From assembly GCA_021806765.1 (NCBI GenBank), contig JAJZQR010000282.1, forward strand, positions 1 through 7,050: a stretch of 7,050 nt of DNA, read 5' to 3'. Below, piece after piece: positions 1 through 6,759 of the stretch (the stretch's first letter is position 1; the number at the start of each line of letters is the position of its first letter). The stretch comes from Chloroflexota bacterium (GTDB taxonomy: Bacteria; Chloroflexota; UBA6077). The position numbers and the translations under genes are program-made. The notes beneath the pieces are model-generated. The model saw nothing but the letters and a program-made list of their open reading frames with translations, made no database searches and was not told the DNA's origin.

Positions 1-1395
1 AGGCAGCCCTCGGGGTGCCGGCGGGATACCGTCCAGAATGAAGCGGCCAAGGCTCTTGTTCTCACCAGCCATCGGGCGCTCGCCCTGGAGCACGTGGATC
101 TCCACGCTGGTCTGGTTGTCGGAGGCAGTGGAGTAGACCTGGCTCTTGGAGGTGGGGATGGTGGTGTTCCGCTCGATCAGCTTGCTCACCACGCCACCCA
201 GGGTCTCGATACCTAGAGACAGCGGCGTCACGTCCAGCAACAGGACGTCCCGCACCTCGCCCTTCAGCACGCCGGCCTGGATCGCGGCCCCAATGGCCAC
301 CACCTCGTCCGGGTTGACCCCCTTGTGAGGATCCTTGCCGAACAGCTTCTTCACCGCCTCCTGAACAGCGGGCATACGGGTCTGACCACCGACCAGGATC
401 ACCTCATCCACCTGGTCAGCGGACATGCCGGCGTCGGACAGGGCCTGCTTGGCGGGACCGATGCTCCGTTCGACCAGGTCAGCCGTCAGCTGCTCCAGCT
501 TGGAGCGGGTCAGGGTCATGGTCAAGTGCTTCGGTCCGCTGGCGTCGGCGGTAATGAAGGGCAGGTTAACCTCCGTGGACATGGTGGAGGAAAGTTCGAT
601 CTTCGCCTTCTCCGCCGCCTCCTTCAGCCTCTGGAGCGCCATCCTGTCCTGGCGCAGGTCGATGCCGTTCTCCTTCTTGAACTCGTCAGCCAGCCAGTCG
701 ATGACCCTCTGGTCGAAGTCGTCACCGCCCAGGTGGGTGTCACCGTTGGTGGACTTCACCTCGAAGACGCCCTCACCCAGTTGGAGGATGGAGATATCGA
801 AGGTGCCGCCGCCCAGGTCGTAGACGGCGATGGTCTCCTCCTTCTTCTTGTCCAGGCCGTAGGCCAGCGAAGCGGCCGTAGGCTCGTTGATGATCCTGAG
901 AACGTTGAGTCCGGCAATGGTACCCGCGTCCTTGGTCGCCTGCCGCTGGCTGTCGTTGAAGTAGGCGGGAACAGTGATCACCGCCTCGGTGACCTTCTCT
1001 CCCAGGTAGGCCTCGGCATCCGCCTTCAGCTTCTGAAGGATCATGGCCGAGACTTCCGGCGGGGAATAGGCCTTGCCGCCCATGGAGACCTGAACGTCGC
1101 CGTTGGCGGCTTCGCTCATCTTGTAGGGCACCAGTTTCCGGTCACGTTCCACATGGGCATCCCGGAACTTGCGCCCCATGAAGCGCTTGATAGAAAAGAT
1201 GGTGTTATCCGAATTGGTGATCGCCTGGCGCTTGGCCACCTGGCCTACCAGCCGCTCACCACTCTTGGAAATGGCCACCACCGAAGGGGTAAGCCGTCCA
1301 CCCTCGGAATTGGGTATTACGACGGGCTCCCCGCCCTCCATGACAGCCACTACCGAGTTCGTGGTACCAAGATCGATCCCGATGACCCTCGGCAT
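1..1395 (-). CDS. dnaK: Molecular chaperone DnaK (Hsp70), N-terminal 465 residues, cut by window edge
   Basis: Hsp70 chaperone: ATP-driven binding and release of unfolded peptides in the cytoplasm, working with DnaJ and GrpE. The ATG at 1393-1395 follows AGGAG at 1404-1408 with an 8-base spacer and gives the usual start ([14 protein letters not shown]). The ATPase domain (about residues 1-383) shows phosphate loop 1 (IDLGTTNS, 7-14), the SIKR stretch with K70, the second phosphate motif DLGGGTFD (193-200, T198 matching E. coli T199) and INEPTAA. The hydrophobic linker VLLLDVTP lies near residues 384-391, followed by the start of the beta substrate-binding domain up to GIPPAPRG. The rest of that domain and the helical lid lie outside the window. 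Residues about 73-96 carry the insert absent from Firmicutes DnaK. It is third in the hrcA-grpE-dnaK operon, 21 bases after grpE, and is presumably controlled by the CIRCE site upstream of hrcA. Identity is certain; whether dnaJ follows cannot be seen. Confidence 0.98.
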   Translation of the reverse strand, partial: MPRVIGIDLGTTNSVVAVMEGGEPVVIPNSEGGRLTPSVVAISKSGERLVGQVAKRQAITNSDNTIFSIKRFMGRKFRDAHVERDRKLVPYKMSEAANGDVQVSMGGKAYSPPEVSAMILQKLKADAEAYLGEKVTEAVITVPAYFNDSQRQATKDAGTIAGLNVLRIINEPTAASLAYGLDKKKEETIAVYDLGGGTFDISILQLGEGVFEVKSTNGDTHLGGDDFDQRVIDWLADEFKKENGIDLRQDRMALQRLKEAAEKAKIELSSTMSTEVNLPFITADASGPKHLTMTLTRSKLEQLTADLVERSIGPAKQALSDAGMSADQVDEVILVGGQTRMPAVQEAVKKLFGKDPHKGVNPDEVVAIGAAIQAGVLKGEVRDVLLLDVTPLSLGIETLGGVVSKLIERNTTIPTSKSQVYSTASDNQTSVEIHVLQGERPMAGENKSLGRFILDGIPPAPRGLP

Positions 1396-1416
1396 GTCTA
1401 TCACTCCTTTTCCACT

Positions 1417-1995
1417 TTACTTAGATGCTGCATTCCGCCTGCCGACCTTCACCATCGTCGGTCTGAGCACCCGGTCGTGCAGCTTGTAGCCCTTCTGAAG
1501 CTCCTCCACCACCACTTCGACATCACCCTCACCGTCTTCTCGCAACACGGCCTCATGCACGTAGGGATCGAACTCCTTGCCGAGGGCCTCGATGGGGGAA
1601 ACGCCCTCCTGCTCCAGGAGGGCCCGGAGCTTACGATCTATCAGTTTGATCCCCTCGACCCAACCCTGAGTTCGTACCTCCTCGGGCACAGCACCGAGGG
1701 CCCGGTCGAAGTCGTCGAGAACCGACAGCACCTTGCCGATCAACGAGGCATTAGCGAACTTGACCAGGTCGGCCCTTTCCTGCTCAACTCGCCTCTTGAA
1801 GTTGGCCAGGTCTGCCTCGGCCCTCTGCCAGTTGGCCAGGCACTTCTCCGCTCGAGCCGTTTCCTCTTCGAGCTGATTACGAAGAGCGTCCAGATCCTCG
1901 CGGGCGCCAGCACCTCCGGCCTCCCTGTCAGCAGTCTCCGACTGCTGCTGGTCACCGGTCCCCGGGATCTCGGCGTCTCCTTGCTGGTTAGCCAT
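1417..1995 (-). CDS. grpE: Nucleotide exchange factor GrpE
   Basis: GrpE, 192 residues, a normal length: a homodimer that opens the DnaK ATPase domain to release ADP. Residues 1-34 are polar and probably disordered. Residues about 35-80 form the long coiled-coil helix, with the family-type stretch ANFKRRVEQER at 64-74. The four-helix-bundle region includes LSVLDDFDRAL (90-100) and EGIKLIDRKLRALLEQEGV. The C-terminal beta domain that contacts DnaK carries the signatures EFDPYVHEAV (141-150) and GYKLHDRVLRPTMVKVG (169-185). The ATG at 1993-1995 is preceded by GGAGG with a 4-base spacer, rather short but acceptable. It begins 10 bases after the hrcA stop and ends 21 bases before dnaK, so the three genes are surely cotranscribed and perhaps translationally coupled. 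The single Trp-Gln-Arg (56-58) before the KRR motif resembles Chloroflexota GrpE from memory. Confidence 0.97.
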   Translation of the reverse strand: MANQQGDAEIPGTGDQQQSETADREAGGAGAREDLDALRNQLEEETARAEKCLANWQRAEADLANFKRRVEQERADLVKFANASLIGKVLSVLDDFDRALGAVPEEVRTQGWVEGIKLIDRKLRALLEQEGVSPIEALGKEFDPYVHEAVLREDGEGDVEVVVEELQKGYKLHDRVLRPTMVKVGRRNAASK

Positions 1996-2003
1996 GCTAC
2001 CTC

Positions 2004-2016
2004 CGTTACCGTAACG
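2004..2016. repeat. 13-base perfect palindrome at the hrcA-grpE junction
   Basis: CGTTAC and GTAACG flank a single central base. The palindrome covers the last hrcA codons and its TAA stop (2006-2008), and lies just before the grpE ribosome binding site. With only one central base it cannot form a normal RNA hairpin with all six pairs, so it looks more like a protein-site-type dyad or chance. No known operator is recognised. Confidence 0.4.
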
Positions 2017-3025
2017 ATTGCTCGACGAGATGATCCAGCAGGTTCGCCATGAAGCGCACCAGAGACACAGCTCGCCAGTATCTCATCCTGGTAGGACCCA
2101 CAACACCCACCACCCCCGCAGCCTGCCCGGAGAGCCCGTACCGCGTCAGCACGATGCTGCAGCCGTGCATCTCCTCGGCCTCGTTCTCCCGGCCGATGAT
2201 CACCCGCAGGCCACCGCTGTCCAGAACGTCCCCCAACAGAGGCGCCAGGGTGACACCTCGATGCAGCGCATCCATCAAGGACATCAGCTGCTCAGCCCTC
2301 CCGAACTCGGGCTCGCTGGAAACGTATCCGATGCCTTCGTAGTAGATGGCGTCACTCCAGCTGCGCTCGCTCTGCTGCATCAGCCGAGTAACCACCACAG
2401 CCAACTCCTGCTCCAAGCCCACCAGCTTCGCTGCCTTCTGACGGACCTCTGAGGTACTCTTTCCCTCCAGCAGGTCGCTCAGCTTGTTGGCCAGCTTGAT
2501 CAGCTCTTCCCGGCTCATGGTATCACCCAGCCGCACCATCCGCTGCTGCAGCCCGCCGGAGCGCAATATCAGCACCACTAGAGCCAAATCGTCCTGGACC
2601 GAGACGATCTCTATCCGCTTGACCCGGTCCTCTGGCGCGTGCAGCTTCGTGACCAGGGCGGCGGTGCGCGCCATCTGGGCCATCACAGCCGCAGCCAGCG
2701 GGCCCCACTCGTCTACCTCTGCCTCGATCTGGTGAAACTGGTGCCAGACGGTCTGCTGCTCCATGGGGGAGAGACCGCCCTCCGTCATCAGATGCTCTAT
2801 GTAGTATCGGTACCCAAGATCGGAGGGCACCCGCCCCGCCGAAGTATGGGGATGGGTCAACAGGCCCAACTCTTCCAGCTCCACCATCTCGCTACGGACC
2901 GTGGCGGAACTGACCCTCAGCCCAGCCCTCCCCGCGATCTTCTCCGAGGGGACCGGGATGGCCGACAGGATGTAATCCTCGACGACCTGCTTCAGAATCG
3001 CCCGCTGACGCGCCGTGAGTTCCAC
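2006..3025 (-). CDS. hrcA: Heat-inducible transcription repressor HrcA
   Basis: HrcA, 339 residues, full length for the family: a dimeric repressor that binds CIRCE and whose active fold depends on GroEL. The winged-helix DNA-binding domain occupies about residues 1-75. It includes DYILSAIPVPSEKIA (17-31), the recognition-helix region VSSATVRSEMVELEELG (38-54) and the family hallmark PHTSAGRVPSDLGYRYY (59-75). Many homologues have ATIRN where this one has ATVRS. The central and C-terminal part is the GAF-like dimerisation and inserted domain, ending in the conserved GVVGPTRMRYWRAV region. The start is GTG at 3023-3025, with AGGGAG at 3033-3038 seven bases upstream; no in-frame ATG fits as well. 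A perfect CIRCE half-site plus a one-mismatch half-site lies 57 bases upstream, so autoregulation is expected. It is first gene of the operon with grpE and dnaK. Confidence 0.97.
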   Translation of the reverse strand: MELTARQRAILKQVVEDYILSAIPVPSEKIAGRAGLRVSSATVRSEMVELEELGLLTHPHTSAGRVPSDLGYRYYIEHLMTEGGLSPMEQQTVWHQFHQIEAEVDEWGPLAAAVMAQMARTAALVTKLHAPEDRVKRIEIVSVQDDLALVVLILRSGGLQQRMVRLGDTMSREELIKLANKLSDLLEGKSTSEVRQKAAKLVGLEQELAVVVTRLMQQSERSWSDAIYYEGIGYVSSEPEFGRAEQLMSLMDALHRGVTLAPLLGDVLDSGGLRVIIGRENEAEEMHGCSIVLTRYGLSGQAAGVVGVVGPTRMRYWRAVSLVRFMANLLDHLVEQSLR

Positions 3026-3049
3026 TTTGATGCTCCCTAACCGGCCGGC

Positions 3050-3070
3050 CCCGGCGGTCGCCGCCTCGGG
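3050..3070 (-). promoter_or_regulatory. GC-rich hairpin in the hrcA leader
   Basis: On the minus strand, GGCGG and CCGCC pair around a CGA loop (3053-3065) and are extended by CCC with GGG across a two-base GA bulge, giving about eight G-C pairs. It lies between the predicted transcription start near 3103 and the hrcA ribosome binding site at 3033-3038. The self-complementary GGCCGGCC sits just downstream, at 3043-3050. The structure is seen directly; a role in mRNA stability or translation is only inferred. Confidence 0.5.
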
Positions 3071-3081
3071 TCAGCTACGCA

Positions 3082-3108
3082 TTAGCACTCTCCTGGTTAG
3101 AGTGCCAA
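3082..3108. promoter_or_regulatory. CIRCE operator (HrcA binding site)
   Basis: The site reads TTAGCACTC, nine bases, GAGTGCCAA on the plus strand. The family consensus is TTAGCACTC-N9-GAGTGCTAA, so there is one mismatch, in the half-site nearer the promoter (C at 3106 for T). It lies upstream of hrcA and overlaps the predicted transcription start of the promoter at 3110-3138, the usual position for repression by HrcA. In RNA the same inverted repeat can form a hairpin at the very 5' end of the transcript. Confidence 0.96.
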
Positions 3109-3109
3109 A

Positions 3110-3138
3110 AGGTTAGCATGAGGGTATCCCTCTGTCAA
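3110..3138 (-). promoter_or_regulatory. Sigma-70-type promoter of the hrcA-grpE-dnaK operon
   Basis: On the minus strand a perfect -35 box TTGACA (3133-3138) is followed by a 17-base spacer and a -10 box TAACCT (3110-3115), which keeps the conserved first, second and last bases of TATAAT. Transcription would start near 3103, inside the CIRCE operator. The leader to the hrcA GTG would be about 78 bases. It is a vegetative promoter controlled by a repressor, not a heat-shock sigma-factor promoter. Confidence 0.8.
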
Positions 3139-3152
3139 TACATCTGGCTGCA

Positions 3153-3178
3153 ACCCTGATAGCACCATCATCAAGGGT
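3153..3178. repeat. Small imperfect hairpin upstream of the hrcA promoter
   Basis: ACCCTGAT (3153-3160) pairs with ATCAAGGGT (3170-3178) through eight base pairs with one bulged base and a nine-base loop. It lies about 15 bases upstream of the -35 box and about 130 bases beyond the response-regulator stop. No U-rich run follows on either strand, so it is not a standard intrinsic terminator. It may be chance, or may help to separate the two operons. Confidence 0.35.
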
Positions 3179-3188
3179 GCGCAGAATC

Positions 3189-3256
3189 GTAGTAACGACT
3201 TCAGTCGTTCGTGCCTGTCCGAGACGCCGGAGACGAACGACTGAAGTCGCTACTAC
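3189..3256. repeat. Long inverted repeat (24-bp arms) between the two operons
   Basis: The arms at 3189-3212 and 3233-3256 are complementary at 23 of 24 positions around a 20-base centre, which can itself pair TCCG with CGGA. The only mismatch (3195 with 3250) is A-C in plus-strand RNA but a G-U wobble in minus-strand RNA, so the helix is complete in a transcript of the kinase-regulator operon. Each arm also contains a near-palindrome (AACGACT, TC, AGTCGTT in the left arm), so cruciform or double-hairpin forms are possible. It begins 53 bases past the response-regulator stop. No T-run follows the stem, so it is not a classical terminator. It may block 3' exonucleases, or be one copy of a dispersed intergenic repeat. 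Confidence 0.9.
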
Positions 3257-3309
3257 AAACTGGCGCTCCCGCCGCGCTCAAAGGTGAGACGGGGTCGCGC
3301 CCTTTCGGA

Positions 3310-3672
3310 CTACCCCGGAGTTTGGAACCGGCCAACCACCTGCAGCAGATCGTCTAGATCGAAGGGCTTGGGCAGGTAGGCGTCGGCGGCGATCTGAGTA
3401 GCACTGTCTGCAGCACTTCGGTCGGCGGTGAGGACCACGATGGGCGCCCGCGGTTCCATGGTCTCGCTGTACCGCCGAGAGAATTCCCACCCATCCATCA
3501 CCGGCATCCTCATATCGAGAAGGATCAGATCGGGCCGGCCCCGGCCGAGCAAATCCAGGGCGGCCGCCCCATGGGGAGCGGTCTCCACCTCGTAGCCCTC
3601 GCAGGATAAGGCCACGTCGATCATTTCCAGAATACTCTCGTCGTCATCCACTACCAGAATACGCGGTGCCAA
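3310..3672 (-). CDS. Single-domain (CheY-like) response regulator
   Basis: A receiver domain of 120 residues with no output domain. Numbered from the TTG at 3670-3672, it shows the acidic cluster ILVVDDDE (5-12, D9-D11), the phosphoacceptor D53 in LILLDMRMP, the switch residue T82 in VVLTAD and the conserved K102 in LPKPFD. All residues needed for phosphorylation are present. Three TTG codons compete for the start (3681, 3678, 3672); no ATG is available. GGGGGAG at 3682-3688 touches the first but lies nine bases before the third, which I chose; the difference is only three residues. It follows the histidine kinase stop by 27 bases, so that kinase is its likely phosphodonor. Without a DNA-binding or enzymatic domain it must act by protein contact or pass phosphate on. 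A similar short form is common beside hybrid or large sensor kinases. The direct target is unknown. Confidence 0.94.
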   Translation of the reverse strand: MAPRILVVDDDESILEMIDVALSCEGYEVETAPHGAAALDLLGRGRPDLILLDMRMPVMDGWEFSRRYSETMEPRAPIVVLTADRSAADSATQIAADAYLPKPFDLDDLLQVVGRFQTPG

Positions 3673-3681
3673 CCTCAACAA

Positions 3682-3688
3682 CTCCCCC
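3682..3688 (-). promoter_or_regulatory. Ribosome binding site of the response regulator
   Basis: GGGGGAG on the minus strand lies in the gap after the kinase stop codon. Its spacing to the three possible TTG starts is 0, 3 and 9 bases, which favours the third (3670-3672). Confidence 0.7.
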
Positions 3689-3699
3689 TCTAGCCGGAA

Positions 3700-6600
3700 T
3701 CAGTGGGCATTGCCATTCGTCGGCAAGCTCACAACGAAACGAGTTCCTCCTCCGTGAGGGCACTCCACCTCAATCCGCCCCCCATGGAGGTCCACGATGT
3801 GCCGGCTGATGTACAATCCCAGGCCCATGCCCCCGGCATAGCTGCCATCGTCGACCTGGTAGAACCGCTCGAAGATGCGGGTCTGGATTTCCGAAGGGAT
3901 GCCGATACCGTGGTCCCTCACCGAGACCTTCACCGCCCCGGGCTCCGGGATCGACAGTTCGACTTCGATGTCGCCACCCCCAGGGCTGTATTTTACGGCA
4001 TTGTCGACCAGGTTCGTCACCACCTGCTCCAGCCGGATGGGATCGACCGAGGCCCACGCCGAAGAGGGGGCGCGCAGGATCAGGTTATGCTTGGATGTGG
4101 ATGCCTGGGCGTTGGCCACCACTCCTGCCACCAGGTTGGATAGATCCGCCTGCTCCCGATGGAGCACCAGGCGCCCGGCCTGGATACGGGCTACGTCCAG
4201 CAGCTGAACCACTAGCCGCGTTAGCTTTTCGGACTGAAGATCGATCACCTCCAGGGCCCGATGGAGGCGGAGCGGGTCCGGCGTGCCCTCCTTCTGCAGA
4301 TGGCGAATGGTGACCTGAGCGAAGCCTCGAAGGCTCGTGATGGGAGTCTTCAACTCGTGAGCGGCTACCGAGAGGAACTCGTCGCGGGCCCGGATCGCCT
4401 CCTGGGCCTCCTGATATAGGCGAGCATTGTCCACCGCCAGAGCGCAGCGGCGGGCCAGATCTTGAGCCAGAGCCAGATCGGCCTGGCCGTATACCCGTCC
4501 CGACGGGCCGGTGGCGAGGAGCATGGCGCCGAGGGTTCGGCCACCGGTGCTCAAAGGGACCGCCATGGAGGAATTAAGCTCCATGTCTCGCACCACGATC
4601 CGGAGGAACTCGTCGAAGACGCCTCCCGAGACCAGCAACTCCTCCGAAACCTTCTCCATCAGCCACGGCTCGCCGGTCCGCATCACCGCCGCCAGGGGGT
4701 GGCACTGCCCCTTCTCCAGAGGATAGCGGCGGTGAAGATCCCGCAACAGCTGCTCCTTGACGGGATCGGCGTGGGCCACAACTACCCGGTGGGGGGTTCC
4801 CTCCTCATCGATGACGCCGACGACGCACCAATCAGCCACCCGAGGCACCACCAATCGGGCGACGCTAGCCAGGGTGGTCTGGTAGTCCAGAGAGGAGGAG
4901 AGAACGCCGCTCGCTTCAGCCAGGAAGCGGAGGGCATCCTCCGCTCGCTCCTGCTCCGCCGTACGGGCAGCCAGACGGTCGCGCATCTCGCCGAAGACAT
5001 CGGCCAGTCGCGCCACCTCGGTGATGCCGCTCCGGGGCAGCGGCGCCTCCAGATCCCCCGCACCCAGCCGCTCCACCGCCCGACTCAGGGAGCCCAACGG
5101 CGCGATGAGGAAACCGGCTATAACGGCTCCGGCCGCGAGGCCGAGGGCGAGGACCAACAGCACAATCAGGGAGGCCAGGTCGCGCCCTGCGAGGACGCCG
5201 GCCAGTGCCGAGGCTCGTGGATGCTGCACTACCACGCCCCAATCCAAACCCGGCACTCGGGCGTATCCCGCTATCTTTTCACCACGCTCGGCCACGTAGT
5301 CCACCGCTCCCGGCTCCATCTGGCCGGCACTCATGGCGGCTACCGGCGGGATGGCCGACAGATCCTCCAGATAGTTCACAGTAGCCGTCCGTGAACCGGC
5401 CAGCACGACACCCTTGCCGCTGTCTACCAGGAACGCCTCCTCGTCAGCGCTGAGGATCGCTGCGCTGAGGAGGCCGGACAGGTGCGTCGCGTCGATGCCG
5501 GCGGCTATCGAGCCGGCGAAGCGTCCCGATTGGTCGAAGAGCGGTGCCCAGTACACGATCACGGACCCCCGCGCAGAGGCCGGCTGGAGGGCAACCGCCG
5601 ACCCGGCTTGTACGCTGTGGCCGGCTGCGAGGTCTGGGAAGCCGGGCATGCCTCTGAGGAGAAGGGCAAGGTCGAGATCGCCGCTGCGAGCCAACTCGTT
5701 GCCGAATGGGTCGAGGGTAACGAAACCGGCAGCGCTGGGGGCGGCGGAGTCGAGGCTGCGCAAGAGACCCCGTTGAGCCTCCGGTTTCATGTTCAGCAGA
5801 CCCGGGTAAGCCGCGAGGACTTCCACCATGGATCGACGCTGGCTCACCCGATCGGCGACGCGATGAGCCAGCGCGCCGGCCTCGTCTCTCTCCTGGACCA
5901 GGACCTGAGACTCCGCCTGGCGCTCGCTGTACTCGGCCCCAGCAGCCACAATCAACAGCAGGGGAATGGCGGTGGCAGCCGCCAGGGAAAGGGCCAGCCG
6001 GGCCCTGAGGGAGGAGATGTCGATGCGGCTGAGACGGGGAGCCAGCCACGGAAGCAAGACCAGGATGGCCCCAAACCCGCCGAAGTAGGCGATGCCGGTC
6101 CAGGCAGCCTTACCGGCGTTAGGAAGCCCGAAGGCGTAAAAGGCGCCGGCAACGAGCCAGTAGCTGGCCAGAACCGCAAGGCGTGGGGCCTGGGGCCGGA
6201 TCTGGGTGACAACCAGGGCAAGTCCGCCGGACAGAAAGATCGCCCCGTACCAGCCCAGATAGGGGCGAGGCACATCGTAGAGTGGATCGCTGTACAACTG
6301 AGGAGCCACGAGGAAGAGAAGACCGTTGATGGCGGTAGCGGCACCGATCGCGAGGGCAAACAGATCGCCCCTCCCCTTGGTTTGCGCCGGTTCCCGAGGA
6401 GAAGCCAGGAGCGGGGCCAGGGATGTAGCCAGGGCCAGCAGGGTGTACTCGACGGTTCCGGTCCAGATGCCGCTCTCGACGAAACCGCCGGCGAGAGCCA
6501 GCAGCGCGGCAGCGCCCAGCAAGTGGGCCACGACGTTGATCGCCCCTCGGGCTCTCACCGTCGCTACCCCTAGAAGGGCTGCACCGGCCAGAATCATGAG

Positions 6601-6744
6601 CCCGCCCGACCAGGGAAGGTAGGGCTTCAGCGCGGCGTACTCAGGGATGCGGTACTGGTGGGGAGCCACCACCATCAGGATCCCCGTGATGGCGCAGAAG
6701 ACACCCATCACCCATTGAAGCGTGCCGATCCTCATGTCTCGCAA
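3700..6744 (-). CDS. Membrane sensor histidine kinase (8-TM region, Cache-like sensor, HAMP, GAF, HisKA, HATPase)
   Basis: A sensor kinase of 1014 residues that should autophosphorylate on histidine and pass phosphate to the receiver protein encoded next to it. Domains: a duplicated membrane region of about eight helices (8-237); a TM helix (249-270); an extracytoplasmic region (271-520) with dCache-like stretches YWAPLFDQSGRFAGSI and YARVPGLDWGVVVQ; a TM helix (523-547); HAMP (543-597); GAF (about 612-772); HisKA with H796 in AAHELKTP; and HATPase with N-box NLVDNAVKY (N915), G1 DHGIGIP (944-950), F-box IFERFYQVD and G2 GGMGLGLY (971-978). All catalytic motifs are intact. The first in-frame ATG (6828) has no ribosome binding site and would add 28 hydrophilic residues. 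The TTG at 6742-6744 has AGGGGAG eight bases upstream and is preferred; ATG 6735 is an alternative. Its ligand cannot be told from sequence, and I found no convincing promoter. Confidence 0.93.
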   Translation of the reverse strand: MRDMRIGTLQWVMGVFCAITGILMVVAPHQYRIPEYAALKPYLPWSGGLMILAGAALLGVATVRARGAINVVAHLLGAAALLALAGGFVESGIWTGTVEYTLLALATSLAPLLASPREPAQTKGRGDLFALAIGAATAINGLLFLVAPQLYSDPLYDVPRPYLGWYGAIFLSGGLALVVTQIRPQAPRLAVLASYWLVAGAFYAFGLPNAGKAAWTGIAYFGGFGAILVLLPWLAPRLSRIDISSLRARLALSLAAATAIPLLLIVAAGAEYSERQAESQVLVQERDEAGALAHRVADRVSQRRSMVEVLAAYPGLLNMKPEAQRGLLRSLDSAAPSAAGFVTLDPFGNELARSGDLDLALLLRGMPGFPDLAAGHSVQAGSAVALQPASARGSVIVYWAPLFDQSGRFAGSIAAGIDATHLSGLLSAAILSADEEAFLVDSGKGVVLAGSRTATVNYLEDLSAIPPVAAMSAGQMEPGAVDYVAERGEKIAGYARVPGLDWGVVVQHPRASALAGVLAGRDLASLIVLLVLALGLAAGAVIAGFLIAPLGSLSRAVERLGAGDLEAPLPRSGITEVARLADVFGEMRDRLAARTAEQERAEDALRFLAEASGVLSSSLDYQTTLASVARLVVPRVADWCVVGVIDEEGTPHRVVVAHADPVKEQLLRDLHRRYPLEKGQCHPLAAVMRTGEPWLMEKVSEELLVSGGVFDEFLRIVVRDMELNSSMAVPLSTGGRTLGAMLLATGPSGRVYGQADLALAQDLARRCALAVDNARLYQEAQEAIRARDEFLSVAAHELKTPITSLRGFAQVTIRHLQKEGTPDPLRLHRALEVIDLQSEKLTRLVVQLLDVARIQAGRLVLHREQADLSNLVAGVVANAQASTSKHNLILRAPSSAWASVDPIRLEQVVTNLVDNAVKYSPGGGDIEVELSIPEPGAVKVSVRDHGIGIPSEIQTRIFERFYQVDDGSYAGGMGLGLYISRHIVDLHGGRIEVECPHGGGTRFVVSLPTNGNAH

Positions 6745-6752
6745 CGCACTCA

Positions 6753-6759
6753 CTCCCCT
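6753..6759 (-). promoter_or_regulatory. Ribosome binding site that places the kinase start at TTG 6744
   Basis: AGGGGAG on the minus strand is eight bases before the TTG at 6742-6744. It is 17 bases before the ATG at 6735, too far, and directly against the GTG at 6751-6753, too close. The upstream ATG at 6828 has no such motif. This supports the shorter protein. Confidence 0.6.

Noticed and set aside
325..2052. Open frame of 575 codons on the plus strand across dnaK and grpE
   Set aside because: It is antisense to two certain genes. Its translation is low-complexity, rich in Leu, Gly, His and Val, with no recognisable motif. Long antisense frames are common opposite GC-rich genes with strong third-position bias.
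3189..3256. Reading the long inverted repeat as a standard Rho-independent terminator
   Set aside because: No run of T follows the stem on either strand; on the minus strand the next bases are mixed (GATTCTGCGC). It is kept as a repeat or atypical 3'-end structure instead.
3189..3256. The inverted repeat as ends of an insertion sequence or the start of a CRISPR array
   Set aside because: The centre is only 20 bases with no transposase, no clear target-site duplication flanks it, and there is no series of regularly spaced repeats.
4462..5394. Open frame of 310 codons on the plus strand opposite the kinase HAMP and GAF region
   Set aside because: It is antisense to conserved domains, its composition is rich in His, Gln, Gly and Arg, and no family is recognisable.
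5482..6573. Open frame of 363 codons on the plus strand opposite the kinase membrane region
   Set aside because: Its translation is rich in Gly, Gln, Arg and Glu with no domain, and it mirrors the codon bias of the kinase gene, which has clear domains and intact catalytic motifs.
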